From Desulfobacterales bacterium (lineage in GTDB: Bacteria; Desulfobacterota; Desulfobacteria; Desulfobacterales; Desulfobacteraceae): a stretch of DNA of 6,631 nucleotides. Below are positions 1 to 5,656 of this stretch, one piece after another; the stretch's first letter is position 1; every line of letters begins with the position of its first letter. The stretch spans positions 1-6,631 of the forward strand of contig JAKSBM010000274.1 in the NCBI GenBank assembly GCA_022361135.1, read 5' to 3'. The translations under genes and the position numbers were made by a program. The notes under the pieces were generated by a model. It saw only the letters and a list, made by a program, of their open reading frames with translations. It was not told the DNA's origin and did not search any database.

Positions 1-452
1 ATGTCAAAGCCAAATTGGGTGAGCAAATCCTGGTTGTAATCAATATAGGTTTTGAAAAATTTCGGATCCGGAGCTCCCTGGGTGAAGAGCCATGCAGCCC
101 GGACATGTGAGGGGATACGGGGTTGGTAGTCCCCATCCATCAGGGGATAAAGCCGGTCCATGAATATCTTTGCCTGGCCACTCATCTGGCCCATGTAAAT
201 GGGGGATCCCACCACCAGGCCCTGGGCGTTGGTCAGGGTCTCCAGGAGCAGGGTCATGTCATCGTCCTGGCTGCAGATACCCCGGGAGCGGCATTTGTTG
301 CACCCGGTGCAGGGGGAGATTTTGAGGTCAGTGAGGTGGTAGAAAATCGTTTCCGCTCCGGTCCGGGCGGCTCCGGCCAGGGCCTGGCAGACCAATGTAT
401 CTGTGTTAAAACCCTTCCGGGGGCTGGTGCTGATTCCAATTATTTTGTTCAT
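1..452 (-). CDS. Iron-sulfur flavoprotein (Isf-like), NADPH-dependent FMN reductase family, 3'-truncated by the window edge
   Basis: The first 150 codons are visible; the C-terminus lies beyond the left edge. The protein opens with a flavodoxin-like strand and phosphate loop (MNKIIGISTSPRKGFNTDTL), which in this family binds FMN phosphate. A compact cysteine cluster follows, Cys48-x2-Cys51-x2-Cys54-x5-Cys60, the spacing known from Isf proteins that bind a 4Fe-4S cluster next to FMN. SPIYMG at residues 83-88 is the usual second FMN-contact loop. Family knowledge: Isf proteins are cytoplasmic electron carriers, and an archaeal member reduces O2 and H2O2; the partner here is unknown. Two ATGs lie six bases apart. 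I chose the inner one because the AGGA upstream is about 7 nt from it but only 1 nt from the outer one at 458. A sigma-54 promoter lies about 62 nt upstream, and a sigma-54 activator gene is divergently transcribed. Family call is firm; physiological role is inferred. Confidence 0.88.
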   Translation of the reverse strand, partial: MNKIIGISTSPRKGFNTDTLVCQALAGAARTGAETIFYHLTDLKISPCTGCNKCRSRGICSQDDDMTLLLETLTNAQGLVVGSPIYMGQMSGQAKIFMDRLYPLMDGDYQPRIPSHVRAAWLFTQGAPDPKFFKTYIDYNQDLLTQFGFD

Positions 453-525
453 TTTCATTTCCTTTTGCCCGATCCCAGTTTGAATCGGCACATCTTTTGA
501 AATTCTAAGTGCCGTCGATGAGAAA

Positions 526-540
526 GCAATGGTTGTGCCA
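526..540 (-). promoter_or_regulatory. Sigma-54 (-24/-12) promoter for the flavoprotein gene
   Basis: Read on the minus strand the sequence is TGGCACAACCATTGCT, against the RpoN consensus TGGCACG-N4-TTGCA/T. The invariant GG (539-538) and GC (527-526) are 12 bp apart, as required. Transcription would start near 514, leaving a leader of about 62 nt before the start codon at 452. The divergent neighbour encodes a sigma-54 activator, which supports the assignment. Only the start site is approximate. Confidence 0.88.
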
Positions 541-544
541 TGCC

Positions 545-573
545 TTAACACCTTTAATTAAATGGGGTATGAT
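545..573 (+). promoter_or_regulatory. Sigma-70-type promoter for the sigma-54 activator gene
   Basis: TTAACA at 545-550 (one mismatch to TTGACA) and TATGAT at 568-573 (one mismatch to TATAAT) are separated by exactly 17 bp. The start would be near 580, giving a leader of about 118 nt before the start at 698. The -35 box lies only 4 bp from the -24 box of the opposing sigma-54 promoter, so the two promoters are back to back. The repeated motif at 594-653 lies just downstream of this start, where bound protein could block transcription. Confidence 0.6.
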
Positions 574-593
574 GGGGGAAAATGGTTCGCCCG

Positions 594-653
594 TCGGATT
601 TGGCGGAAAAAACTTTCGGATTTGGTAGAAAATATCAAAACTTCCAAATCCGG
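594..653. promoter_or_regulatory. Candidate enhancer (upstream activating) sites for the sigma-54 activator
   Basis: Two direct copies of tcggatttgg lie at 594-603 and 616-625, exactly 22 bp apart (two helical turns). Similarity extends beyond the core: both are followed at the same distance by gaaaa. A third copy in inverse orientation, ccaaatccgg, lies at 644-653. Relative to the predicted sigma-54 start at about 514, the sites centre near -85, -106 and -134, the usual range for enhancer-binding proteins. Binding by the adjacent Fis-HTH regulator is inferred; the repeats themselves are seen directly. Confidence 0.65.
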
Positions 654-697
654 CAGTGTTATCCGGGCATGGCCCCCACGAAACCCAAAGGATCACC

Positions 698-2245
698 ATG
701 ATGAGTGACACCCAGTTTTTCCATGAAGCCACCCTCCTGATTTGCGGGAGTCTGGATATTGAAAAGGCCTTGGACGAGAGTTTTAAACATCTGCGGCAAC
801 ATATTCCCATGGATCGCATGGTCATGAGTTTGTACGAGGAGCAGTTAAAATGCCTGCGATGTATTGCCCTGGCCGACGGCAACGGGGGCCGGGCCATGGA
901 TATCCTCGTTCCCTTGTCCCGGGAGGCCCGGGAGGAGGAACGGGAGGTCTCCGGGAATCTGGACGTCATGGTTTATAATGATCCGGATACCTGTGCCATC
1001 AGCCGGGAATGGGCTGCATTCTTTGATATCGGGGACTCTTCCTATATTGTCATGAAGCTTCAAATGGATACGGGGCTGGTGGGTACCCTGACCCTGGAGG
1101 CCCGGGGGCGGGACCGTTTCCTCCCCGAGCACGCCCGATTGCTGGGCCTGGTTTGTAAACCCTTTGCCGTTGCCATGTCCAATGCCCTCCAGCACCAGAA
1201 GACCCGGGACCTGTCCCGGCGGCTTTCCGAGGAAAATGTTTCCCTTTACAAAAAATTGATGCACGTGCCGGAGGCCGATGTGGTGGGGGCGGAATCCGGA
1301 CTTCGCCATGTGTTTTCCATGGTTCGCAACGTGGCCGGGGTGGACAGCCCCGTCCTTTTGCTGGGGGAAACCGGGGTGGGCAAGGATGTGGTGGCCAACG
1401 CCGTGCACAACCTCTCCCCCCGGACCCAGGCTCCCCTGATCAAGGTCAATTGCGGGGCCATACCGCCCACCCTCTTGGACAGTGAACTCTTTGGCCATGA
1501 AAAGGGGGCCTTCACCGGGGCCCACAGCCAGCGCCGGGGATTTTTTGAACGGGCCAACACCGGCACCCTTTTCCTGGATGAGATCGGGGAGTTGCCCCCC
1601 GAAGCCCAGGTCCGCCTTTTGCGGGTCCTCCAACACAAGGAAATTGAACGGGTGGGGGGGAGCCGTCCCATTTCCGTTGATGTGCGGATCATTGCCGCCA
1701 CCAATCGGGATCTTTTGGAAATGGTGGAGGCGGGCAGCTTCCGCCAGGACCTCTGGTTCCGCCTCAATGTTTTTCCCATTGAAATCCCCCCCCTCCGGGA
1801 CCGGCGGGAGGATATTCCCGGCCTCGCGGCCCGGTTCCTGGCCTCCAAATCCAAGGAGTTGAACATCTATCCGGTGCCGGGGTTGTCCCGGGGGGCCATG
1901 GACCGCCTCATGGCCTATGATTGGCCCGGCAATGTCAGGGAGTTGGAAAATGTGGTGGAACGCAGCCTCATCCTCAACCCCGGGCGGCAGCTTCGCTTTG
2001 ACACCCTGGTGAGCCCCCCGGCATCCACCGGGGCGGGTCCCACGGTCCCTTCCCCGGAGGAAATCCTTCCCCTGGATGAGATGAATGCCCGGTACATCAA
2101 ACGGGTGCTGGCCCATACCAATGGGCGCATCGAAGGGCCCAACGGAGCAGCCAAGCTCCTGGACATCAACCCCAGCACCCTGCGTAACCGCATGGTGAAA
2201 CTGGGGATTCCCTTTGGGGCGAAATCCCGAAAAACCGGGGCATAA
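698..2245 (+). CDS. Sigma-54-dependent transcriptional activator, GAF-AAA+-Fis HTH
   Basis: A complete 515-residue bacterial enhancer-binding protein. The N-terminal part (about 10-165) resembles a GAF sensor. The AAA+ domain (about 194-422) has Walker A GETGVGKD at 223-230, the sigma-54-contacting GAFTGA at 270-275, and Walker B ending in Asp294-Glu295 within LFLDEIGELP. Downstream come FRLNVFPIEIPPLRDR and the DWPGNVRELENVVER block. The C-terminal Fis-type helix-turn-helix is about 475-504. All elements needed for ATP-driven remodelling of RNA polymerase-sigma-54 are intact. There is no phosphorylatable receiver domain, so control is probably by a ligand or redox signal at the GAF domain, as in FhlA/NorR-like proteins. 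ATG at 698 is preceded by AAAGGA with 5 nt spacing; ATG at 701 is equally possible. An upstream in-frame GTG at 656 lacks a ribosome site and falls beside the repeats. The likely target is the divergent flavoprotein gene. The exact signal is unknown. Confidence 0.95.
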   Translation: MMSDTQFFHEATLLICGSLDIEKALDESFKHLRQHIPMDRMVMSLYEEQLKCLRCIALADGNGGRAMDILVPLSREAREEEREVSGNLDVMVYNDPDTCAISREWAAFFDIGDSSYIVMKLQMDTGLVGTLTLEARGRDRFLPEHARLLGLVCKPFAVAMSNALQHQKTRDLSRRLSEENVSLYKKLMHVPEADVVGAESGLRHVFSMVRNVAGVDSPVLLLGETGVGKDVVANAVHNLSPRTQAPLIKVNCGAIPPTLLDSELFGHEKGAFTGAHSQRRGFFERANTGTLFLDEIGELPPEAQVRLLRVLQHKEIERVGGSRPISVDVRIIAATNRDLLEMVEAGSFRQDLWFRLNVFPIEIPPLRDRREDIPGLAARFLASKSKELNIYPVPGLSRGAMDRLMAYDWPGNVRELENVVERSLILNPGRQLRFDTLVSPPASTGAGPTVPSPEEILPLDEMNARYIKRVLAHTNGRIEGPNGAAKLLDINPSTLRNRMVKLGIPFGAKSRKTGA

Positions 2246-2298
2246 TCTTTTTTTACTCCGGGTTTCGGAATATGGAAGCCCTGCCCTGGAGAAAGGGC

Positions 2299-2326
2299 TT
2301 GATTTCAATCCCAGGTGGATTAAGAT
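2299..2326 (+). promoter_or_regulatory. Weak candidate promoter upstream of the YigZ-family gene
   Basis: TTGATT at 2299-2304 and TAAGAT at 2321-2326, 16 bp apart, each match the sigma-70 consensus at 4 of 6 positions. A better -10-like TATTAT lies at 2335-2340 but has no matching -35. The 111-bp gap after the activator gene makes a separate promoter reasonable, but this call is weak. Confidence 0.25.
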
Positions 2327-2356
2327 ACGGCCATTATTATTTAAGGATACCCAACC

Positions 2357-2986
2357 ATGGCCGACAAAACCTATTTTTACTCCGTGGGCACCTGTGACCA
2401 GGATCCGGTGCGCACGGTGGAATTGAAAATCAAGCGTTCCATTTTCATTGCCTCCCTGGCCCATGCCTCCTCCATTGACGCGGCCAAGGCATTCATTTCC
2501 CGTATTTCCAAGGAAAACAAGACCGCCAACCACAATTGCTGGGCCTATGTGGTGGGGGACAGCGGGGATATTTCCCATTGTTCCGACGCCGGAGAGCCCG
2601 CCGGTACTGCAGGCAAACCCATGCTCAATGCCCTCCAGAGCCATGGGATGACCCGGGTGGCCGCCGTGGTCACCCGCCATTTCGGCGGGGTGAAGCTGGG
2701 GGTGCGGGGGCTCATCGAAGCCTATGGGGATACGGTGAACGCAGCCATTGAAAAGGCCCCCCTGGTCAAGCTGGTCCAGACCGTCTCCCTGGTGGTCCGT
2801 CTGGACTATGGGTTCAACGACACCTTCCTTAACCAGATCCAGCGCTTTGATCCCACGGTGCTGGATACCCGCTACACCGATGCCGTGGAACACGACATTG
2901 CCGTGGAGGACATCAACGCCCCGGAATTTATCACCTATCTTACCGAATACCAGGAGCGCGGCGCCCTGACATTTTCCGAAATTTAG
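2357..2986 (+). CDS. yigZ: YigZ / IMPACT family protein
   Basis: A complete 209-residue protein, close to the usual length of bacterial YigZ proteins. The IMPACT N-terminal domain (about 15-130) carries both family signatures: SDAGEPAGTAGKPML at 76-90 and VVTRHFGGVKLGVRGLIEAY at 104-123. His109 stands where most relatives have Tyr (TRYFGG). Residues from about 140 onward fit the ferredoxin-like C-terminal domain (DUF1949) found in this family. The molecular role is unsettled; structural resemblance to translation factor domains and to eukaryotic IMPACT, a regulator of Gcn2 signalling, has suggested RNA or ribosome-related binding. The protein should be cytoplasmic: no signal peptide or membrane segment is visible. 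AAGGA at 2343-2347 lies 9 nt before ATG. The gene sits between two regulatory modules on the same strand with gaps of about 111 and 94 bp, and has no evident functional link to either. Confidence 0.93.
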   Translation: MADKTYFYSVGTCDQDPVRTVELKIKRSIFIASLAHASSIDAAKAFISRISKENKTANHNCWAYVVGDSGDISHCSDAGEPAGTAGKPMLNALQSHGMTRVAAVVTRHFGGVKLGVRGLIEAYGDTVNAAIEKAPLVKLVQTVSLVVRLDYGFNDTFLNQIQRFDPTVLDTRYTDAVEHDIAVEDINAPEFITYLTEYQERGALTFSEI

Positions 2987-3012
2987 TTTCCCTGCCCCGG
3001 GAGAAATAGGTG

Positions 3013-3040
3013 TTGACACAACCCGGAATTTAAGTATATT
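3013..3040 (+). promoter_or_regulatory. Sigma-70-type promoter of the XRE-cupin / leuCD-like operon
   Basis: A perfect TTGACA at 3013-3018 and TATATT at 3035-3040 (5 of 6 to TATAAT) are 16 bp apart in an AT-rich island within GC-rich DNA. Transcription would start near 3047, about 34 nt before the start codon at 3081. The -10 box overlaps the inverted repeats described as the operator. Confidence 0.75.
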
Positions 3041-3067
3041 TAAACTTAATCAATAAATACTTAAATT
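3027..3067. promoter_or_regulatory. Operator-like inverted repeats, probable XRE autoregulation site
   Basis: aatttaagtat at 3027-3037 is the exact reverse complement of atacttaaatt at 3057-3067: 11-bp arms with a 19-bp spacer. A third core, acttaa at 3044-3049, lies between them, so three TTAAGT/ACTTAA cores are spaced 14 and 15 bp apart (centre to centre). They cover the -10 box and the likely start of transcription, so a bound regulator would shut off the operon. The best candidate to bind is the XRE protein encoded immediately downstream; that link is inferred. Confidence 0.6.
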
Positions 3068-3080
3068 ATCGGATGGCTGT

Positions 3081-3659
3081 ATGAAAACCAAACTCGGGGC
3101 CTTGTTAAGGGCCATACGGAATTCACGCCACTTAACCATTAAGGAGGTGGCATCCAAGGCTGGTGTCAGCTCCAGTCTTTTATCCCAGATTGAGCGAAAT
3201 CGGATTTCGCCCTCCCTGGACACCCTGCTCCAATTGTTGGAGGTCTACGGGGTCTCCCCCAATCAATTCTTCAAGGATTACGAAACCCATTCCAAGGTGG
3301 AAATTATCCGGAAGGATGAGCGGAAAATCGTGGAGCGCAAGGGATTCAAGTACGAAAAACTCTGCGGCGAAAGCCAGACCAAGGGGAATCATTCTTTTAA
3401 TGCCTTCTTTTTGGAATTGGCGCCGGGACAGGAACGGGGGGATGTCGACGACGGCCACCTGGGCCGGGAGTTGGGACTTGTGGTGGCCGGTTCGGCCGAG
3501 TTGGTGTATGGCCAGGAAAGCTATGAGATCAAGGCCGGGGATTCGGTGTCTTTCTTTTCCCAGATCCCCCATGTGATCAAGAATAATTCCAAGGAGCTTT
3601 TCCAGGCCTATTGGGTGGTTACCCCGGCCGACGGGGAAGATTATTTTGGGGAAAAGTAA
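3081..3659 (+). CDS. XRE-family transcriptional regulator with C-terminal cupin domain
   Basis: A complete 192-residue protein of the HTH-cupin type, the usual size. Residues about 5-60 form a Cro/C1-type helix-turn-helix (LTIKEVASKAGVSSSLLSQIE, then the typical RISPSLDTLLQL). Residues about 105-182 form a small cupin barrel with the hallmark KAGDSVSFFSQIPHVIKN; His126, Glu130 and His164 are at positions where cupins bind a metal or a small acid. Relatives such as PuuR control catabolic or amino-acid genes in response to a small ligand. The gene has its own promoter and lies over an operator-like repeat set. Its stop is only 13 nt before the LeuC-like start, so it should be co-transcribed with leuCD. 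It is therefore probably the local regulator of that operon, perhaps sensing the dehydratase substrate or product; the ligand is not deducible. The ribosome site before ATG is weak (GGATGG, 4 nt spacing). Confidence 0.93.
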   Translation: MKTKLGALLRAIRNSRHLTIKEVASKAGVSSSLLSQIERNRISPSLDTLLQLLEVYGVSPNQFFKDYETHSKVEIIRKDERKIVERKGFKYEKLCGESQTKGNHSFNAFFLELAPGQERGDVDDGHLGRELGLVVAGSAELVYGQESYEIKAGDSVSFFSQIPHVIKNNSKELFQAYWVVTPADGEDYFGEK

Positions 3660-3672
3660 GCAGGGAGGAACC

Positions 3673-4959
3673 ATGGGAAAGACCATTGCTGAAAAGATAT
3701 TTGAAACCCATCTGGTGGACGAACCCTTTGGGGATGTTTCCGTACTCCGTCTGGACCGGGTGTTTTGCCATGAAATTACAACCCCCACTGCCATTGTGGA
3801 TCTCATGGCCCGGGGTAAGGATCGGGTTTTCGACCCGGATAAGATCAAGGCCGTCATTGACCATGTGACCCCGGCCAAGGATTCCAAGACCGCCACCCAG
3901 GGGAAAATCCTCCGGGACTGGGCCCGGCGCCACGGGATCACGGATTTTTTCGACATCGGTCGCAACGGGGTCTGCCATGCCATTTTTCCGGAAAAGGGCT
4001 TTGTGAGACCGGGCTTCACCATCATCATGGGTGACTCCCACACGTGTACGCACGGTGCATTCGGCGCCTTTGCCGCCGGCGTGGGCACCACCGATCTGGA
4101 GGTGGGGATTCTCAAGGGGGTCTGCACCTTTAAAAAGCCGGAAACCCATAAAATTCATATCCAGGGGGAGCTGGCCCCCGGGGTCTATGCCAAGGATGTG
4201 ATCCTGGAAATCATCCGCACCATCGGGGTGAACGGGGCCACCAACCAGGTCATTGAATTCACCGGACCCGTGGTGGACGCCATGGACATGGAGGCCCGCA
4301 TGACCCTGTCCAACATGGCTGTGGAAGCCGGTGCCACTTCGGGGATCTGTCTGCCGGACATGACCACGGTGGAGTACCTCTGGCCCTTTATAAAGGACGA
4401 ATTTGAAAGCAGGGAGGCTGCCCTGGCATCCTATGGGGCCTTTGCCTCGGATGGGGATGCGGTCTATGCTGCAGAAACGATTATTGATGTGAGCACATTG
4501 GTGCCCATGGTCACCTTTGGGTACAAACCTGACAATGTCAAACCGGTTGCCGACATGGCCGGAACCCGGGTGGACCAGGTCTACATCGGCTCGTGTACCA
4601 ATGGACGCATCGAAGACCTCCGGGCGGCGGCAACGGTTCTTAAGGGGAAGACCATTGCCGATTCCGTCCGGGGAATTGTCTCTCCGGCCACCCCGGGCAT
4701 TTATGCCCAGGCGTTGGCCGAGGGCATTATCCAGATTTTCATGGACGCAGGATTCTGTGTCACCAATCCCACCTGCGGGGCCTGCCTGGGCATGAGTAAC
4801 GGTGTCCTGGCCGAAGGGGAGGTGGCTGCGGCCACCACCAACCGGAATTTCAACGGCCGCATGGGCAAGGGGGGGATGGTTCACCTCATGAGCCCGGCCA
4901 CGGCAGCGGCCACGGCCCTGGCCGGTGAAATCGTTAATTCTGATCTGTTCAACGCATAG
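3673..4959 (+). CDS. leuC: LeuC-like 3-isopropylmalate dehydratase / homoaconitase family, large subunit
   Basis: A complete 428-residue aconitase-superfamily large subunit, the length of the short (bacterial type 2 / archaeal) LeuC/HacA group rather than the roughly 465-residue E. coli type. Key motifs are GDSHTCTHG at 120-128, GSCTNGR with Cys308, and CGAC with Cys368 and Cys371; the last three cysteines ligate the 4Fe-4S cluster of the active site. With the small subunit it should catalyse reversible dehydration/rehydration of a hydroxy-di- or tricarboxylic acid in the cytoplasm. 3-Isopropylmalate (leucine synthesis) is the default guess, but homoaconitate, methylmalate or 2,3-dimethylmalate are handled by close relatives. 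ATG at 3673 is preceded by GGGAGGAA at 4 nt, the same arrangement as before leuD; an in-frame TTG at 3646 has no such site. No leuA or leuB is in the window. Family assignment is firm; substrate is not. Confidence 0.92.
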   Translation: MGKTIAEKIFETHLVDEPFGDVSVLRLDRVFCHEITTPTAIVDLMARGKDRVFDPDKIKAVIDHVTPAKDSKTATQGKILRDWARRHGITDFFDIGRNGVCHAIFPEKGFVRPGFTIIMGDSHTCTHGAFGAFAAGVGTTDLEVGILKGVCTFKKPETHKIHIQGELAPGVYAKDVILEIIRTIGVNGATNQVIEFTGPVVDAMDMEARMTLSNMAVEAGATSGICLPDMTTVEYLWPFIKDEFESREAALASYGAFASDGDAVYAAETIIDVSTLVPMVTFGYKPDNVKPVADMAGTRVDQVYIGSCTNGRIEDLRAAATVLKGKTIADSVRGIVSPATPGIYAQALAEGIIQIFMDAGFCVTNPTCGACLGMSNGVLAEGEVAAATTNRNFNGRMGKGGMVHLMSPATAAATALAGEIVNSDLFNA

Positions 4960-4967
4960 GAGGAACC

Positions 4968-5492
4968 ATGAAGACATTCCAAGGAAAGGTCCTCTGCCTG
5001 GACCGCTCGGACATCAACACCGACGAAATCATTCCGGCCCGTTACCTCACGGAAATCGAGAAAAAGGCCATGGGTCCCCACCTGCTGGAGGACCTGAAGA
5101 TGGAGGGCTTTAAACACCCCGGCGACCTGGACGGGGTCGCCGTCATCCTCACCCGGGACAATTTTGGCTGCGGCTCCTCCCGGGAGCATGCCCCCTGGGC
5201 CCTGGAGGCCAATGGGATCCACATGGTCATTGCCCGGGGCTTTGCCCGGATCTTCCGCCAGAACATGTTCAATTGCGGCATGCTGGCCGTTTCCCTGGTC
5301 GACGAAGACTTGGATCGCCTCTTTGACCTCTGTGCCGGAAACGGGGCGGAGATTGAGGCCGATGTGGAGGCCCTGGTGCTACGGGCCCGTGCCGGGGACC
5401 GGGAGGTGGAGATTCCCTTTGCGGTCTCGGATTTTGACCAGGCCCTGGTCCGTGCCGGTGGCTGGGTGGAATATGCCGATGAAAACTATTAG
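4968..5492 (+). CDS. leuD: LeuD-like 3-isopropylmalate dehydratase / homoaconitase family, small subunit
   Basis: A complete 174-residue swivel-domain subunit. Family hallmarks are NTDEIIPARYL at 17-27, NFGCGSSREHAPWAL at 65-79 and ARGFARIFRQNMFNCGM at 89-105; the GSSRE segment provides substrate-binding serine and arginine. It pairs with the large subunit encoded just upstream to complete the active site. The loop after RYL, which from memory separates isopropylmalate from homoaconitate enzymes, reads YLTE at 26-29. This does not clearly match either textbook form, so substrate stays open. The stop of leuC (4957-4959) overlaps the AGGAGG ribosome site, and ATG follows 8 nt after that stop, implying translational coupling. 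The C-terminal tail after about residue 150 is a little longer than in the shortest archaeal forms. Strong terminator 50 bp downstream closes the operon. Confidence 0.92.
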   Translation: MKTFQGKVLCLDRSDINTDEIIPARYLTEIEKKAMGPHLLEDLKMEGFKHPGDLDGVAVILTRDNFGCGSSREHAPWALEANGIHMVIARGFARIFRQNMFNCGMLAVSLVDEDLDRLFDLCAGNGAEIEADVEALVLRARAGDREVEIPFAVSDFDQALVRAGGWVEYADENY

Positions 5493-5543
5493 TTAGAATT
5501 TGATGTGCTGTATCCAGGCCCCTGATCACTGGGTCTGGAAATG

Positions 5544-5584
5544 AAAAAGGCCCGGAGTTCGCAATGAACTCCGGGCCTTTTTTT
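5544..5584. terminator. Strong bidirectional intrinsic terminator
   Basis: A 17-bp perfect stem (5544-5560 with 5566-5582; GC core ggcccggagttc) closes a 5-nt loop, gcaat, and ends in seven Ts on the plus strand. The opposite strand ends in five Ts, so it can stop both the leuCD operon and the converging aminotransferase gene. A second small hairpin without a T tract (ccaggccc 5514-5521 with gggtctgg 5531-5538, one G-T pair) lies just before it. Confidence 0.93.
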
Positions 5585-5601
5585 ATGGATTTGGCATATT
5601 G

Positions 5602-5633
5602 CCCCGCCCAAGGGCCATGGCCCTTGGGCGGGG
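5602..5633. repeat. Perfect 32-bp GC-rich palindrome between convergent genes
   Basis: ccccgcccaagggcca at 5602-5617 is immediately followed by its exact reverse complement at 5618-5633. A GC pair with one bulged G (5601 with 5635) and an outer ggca/tgcc pair (5593-5596 with 5637-5640) could extend it. There is no T tract on either side. It may assist termination of the minus-strand aminotransferase gene, act as a roadblock, or be one copy of a dispersed extragenic palindrome; only one copy is in this window. Confidence 0.8.
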
Positions 5634-5656
5634 GCGTGCCGAAAAAGAATCCAGGC

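Noticed and set aside
123..500. A plus-strand open frame of 125 codons at the left end
   Set aside because: It lies opposite the flavoprotein gene, whose minus-strand translation carries a full FMN loop and four-cysteine motif.
505..969. A minus-strand open frame across the divergent control region and the start of the activator gene
   Set aside because: It would overlap the sigma-54 promoter, the repeats and the activator coding sequence, and its translation has no recognisable family.
2276..2300. Possible terminator after the activator gene: aagccct (2276-2282) and agggctt (2294-2300) form a 7-bp stem
   Set aside because: No T tract follows on either strand and the loop is 11 nt; the T run at 2248-2254 is not preceded by a good stem. 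Termination here cannot be supported.
845..3019. A very long open reading frame on the minus strand, opposite the sigma-54 activator and YigZ genes
   Set aside because: Its translation is low-complexity, Gly/His/Pro-rich and has no recognisable domain. Opposite-strand open frames are common in GC-rich genes with biased third positions, and both plus-strand genes have unmistakable family motifs.
3194..3210. Short perfect inverted repeat gcgaaat-cgg-atttcgc inside the XRE gene
   Set aside because: It lies in codons for the conserved recognition-helix region and probably arises by chance from the encoded residues.
3619..4977. A 452-codon open frame on the minus strand opposite the LeuC-like gene
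   Set aside because: The plus strand encodes a complete LeuC-family protein with all cluster cysteines; the minus-strand translation looks like an antisense shadow with no ribosome site or domain.
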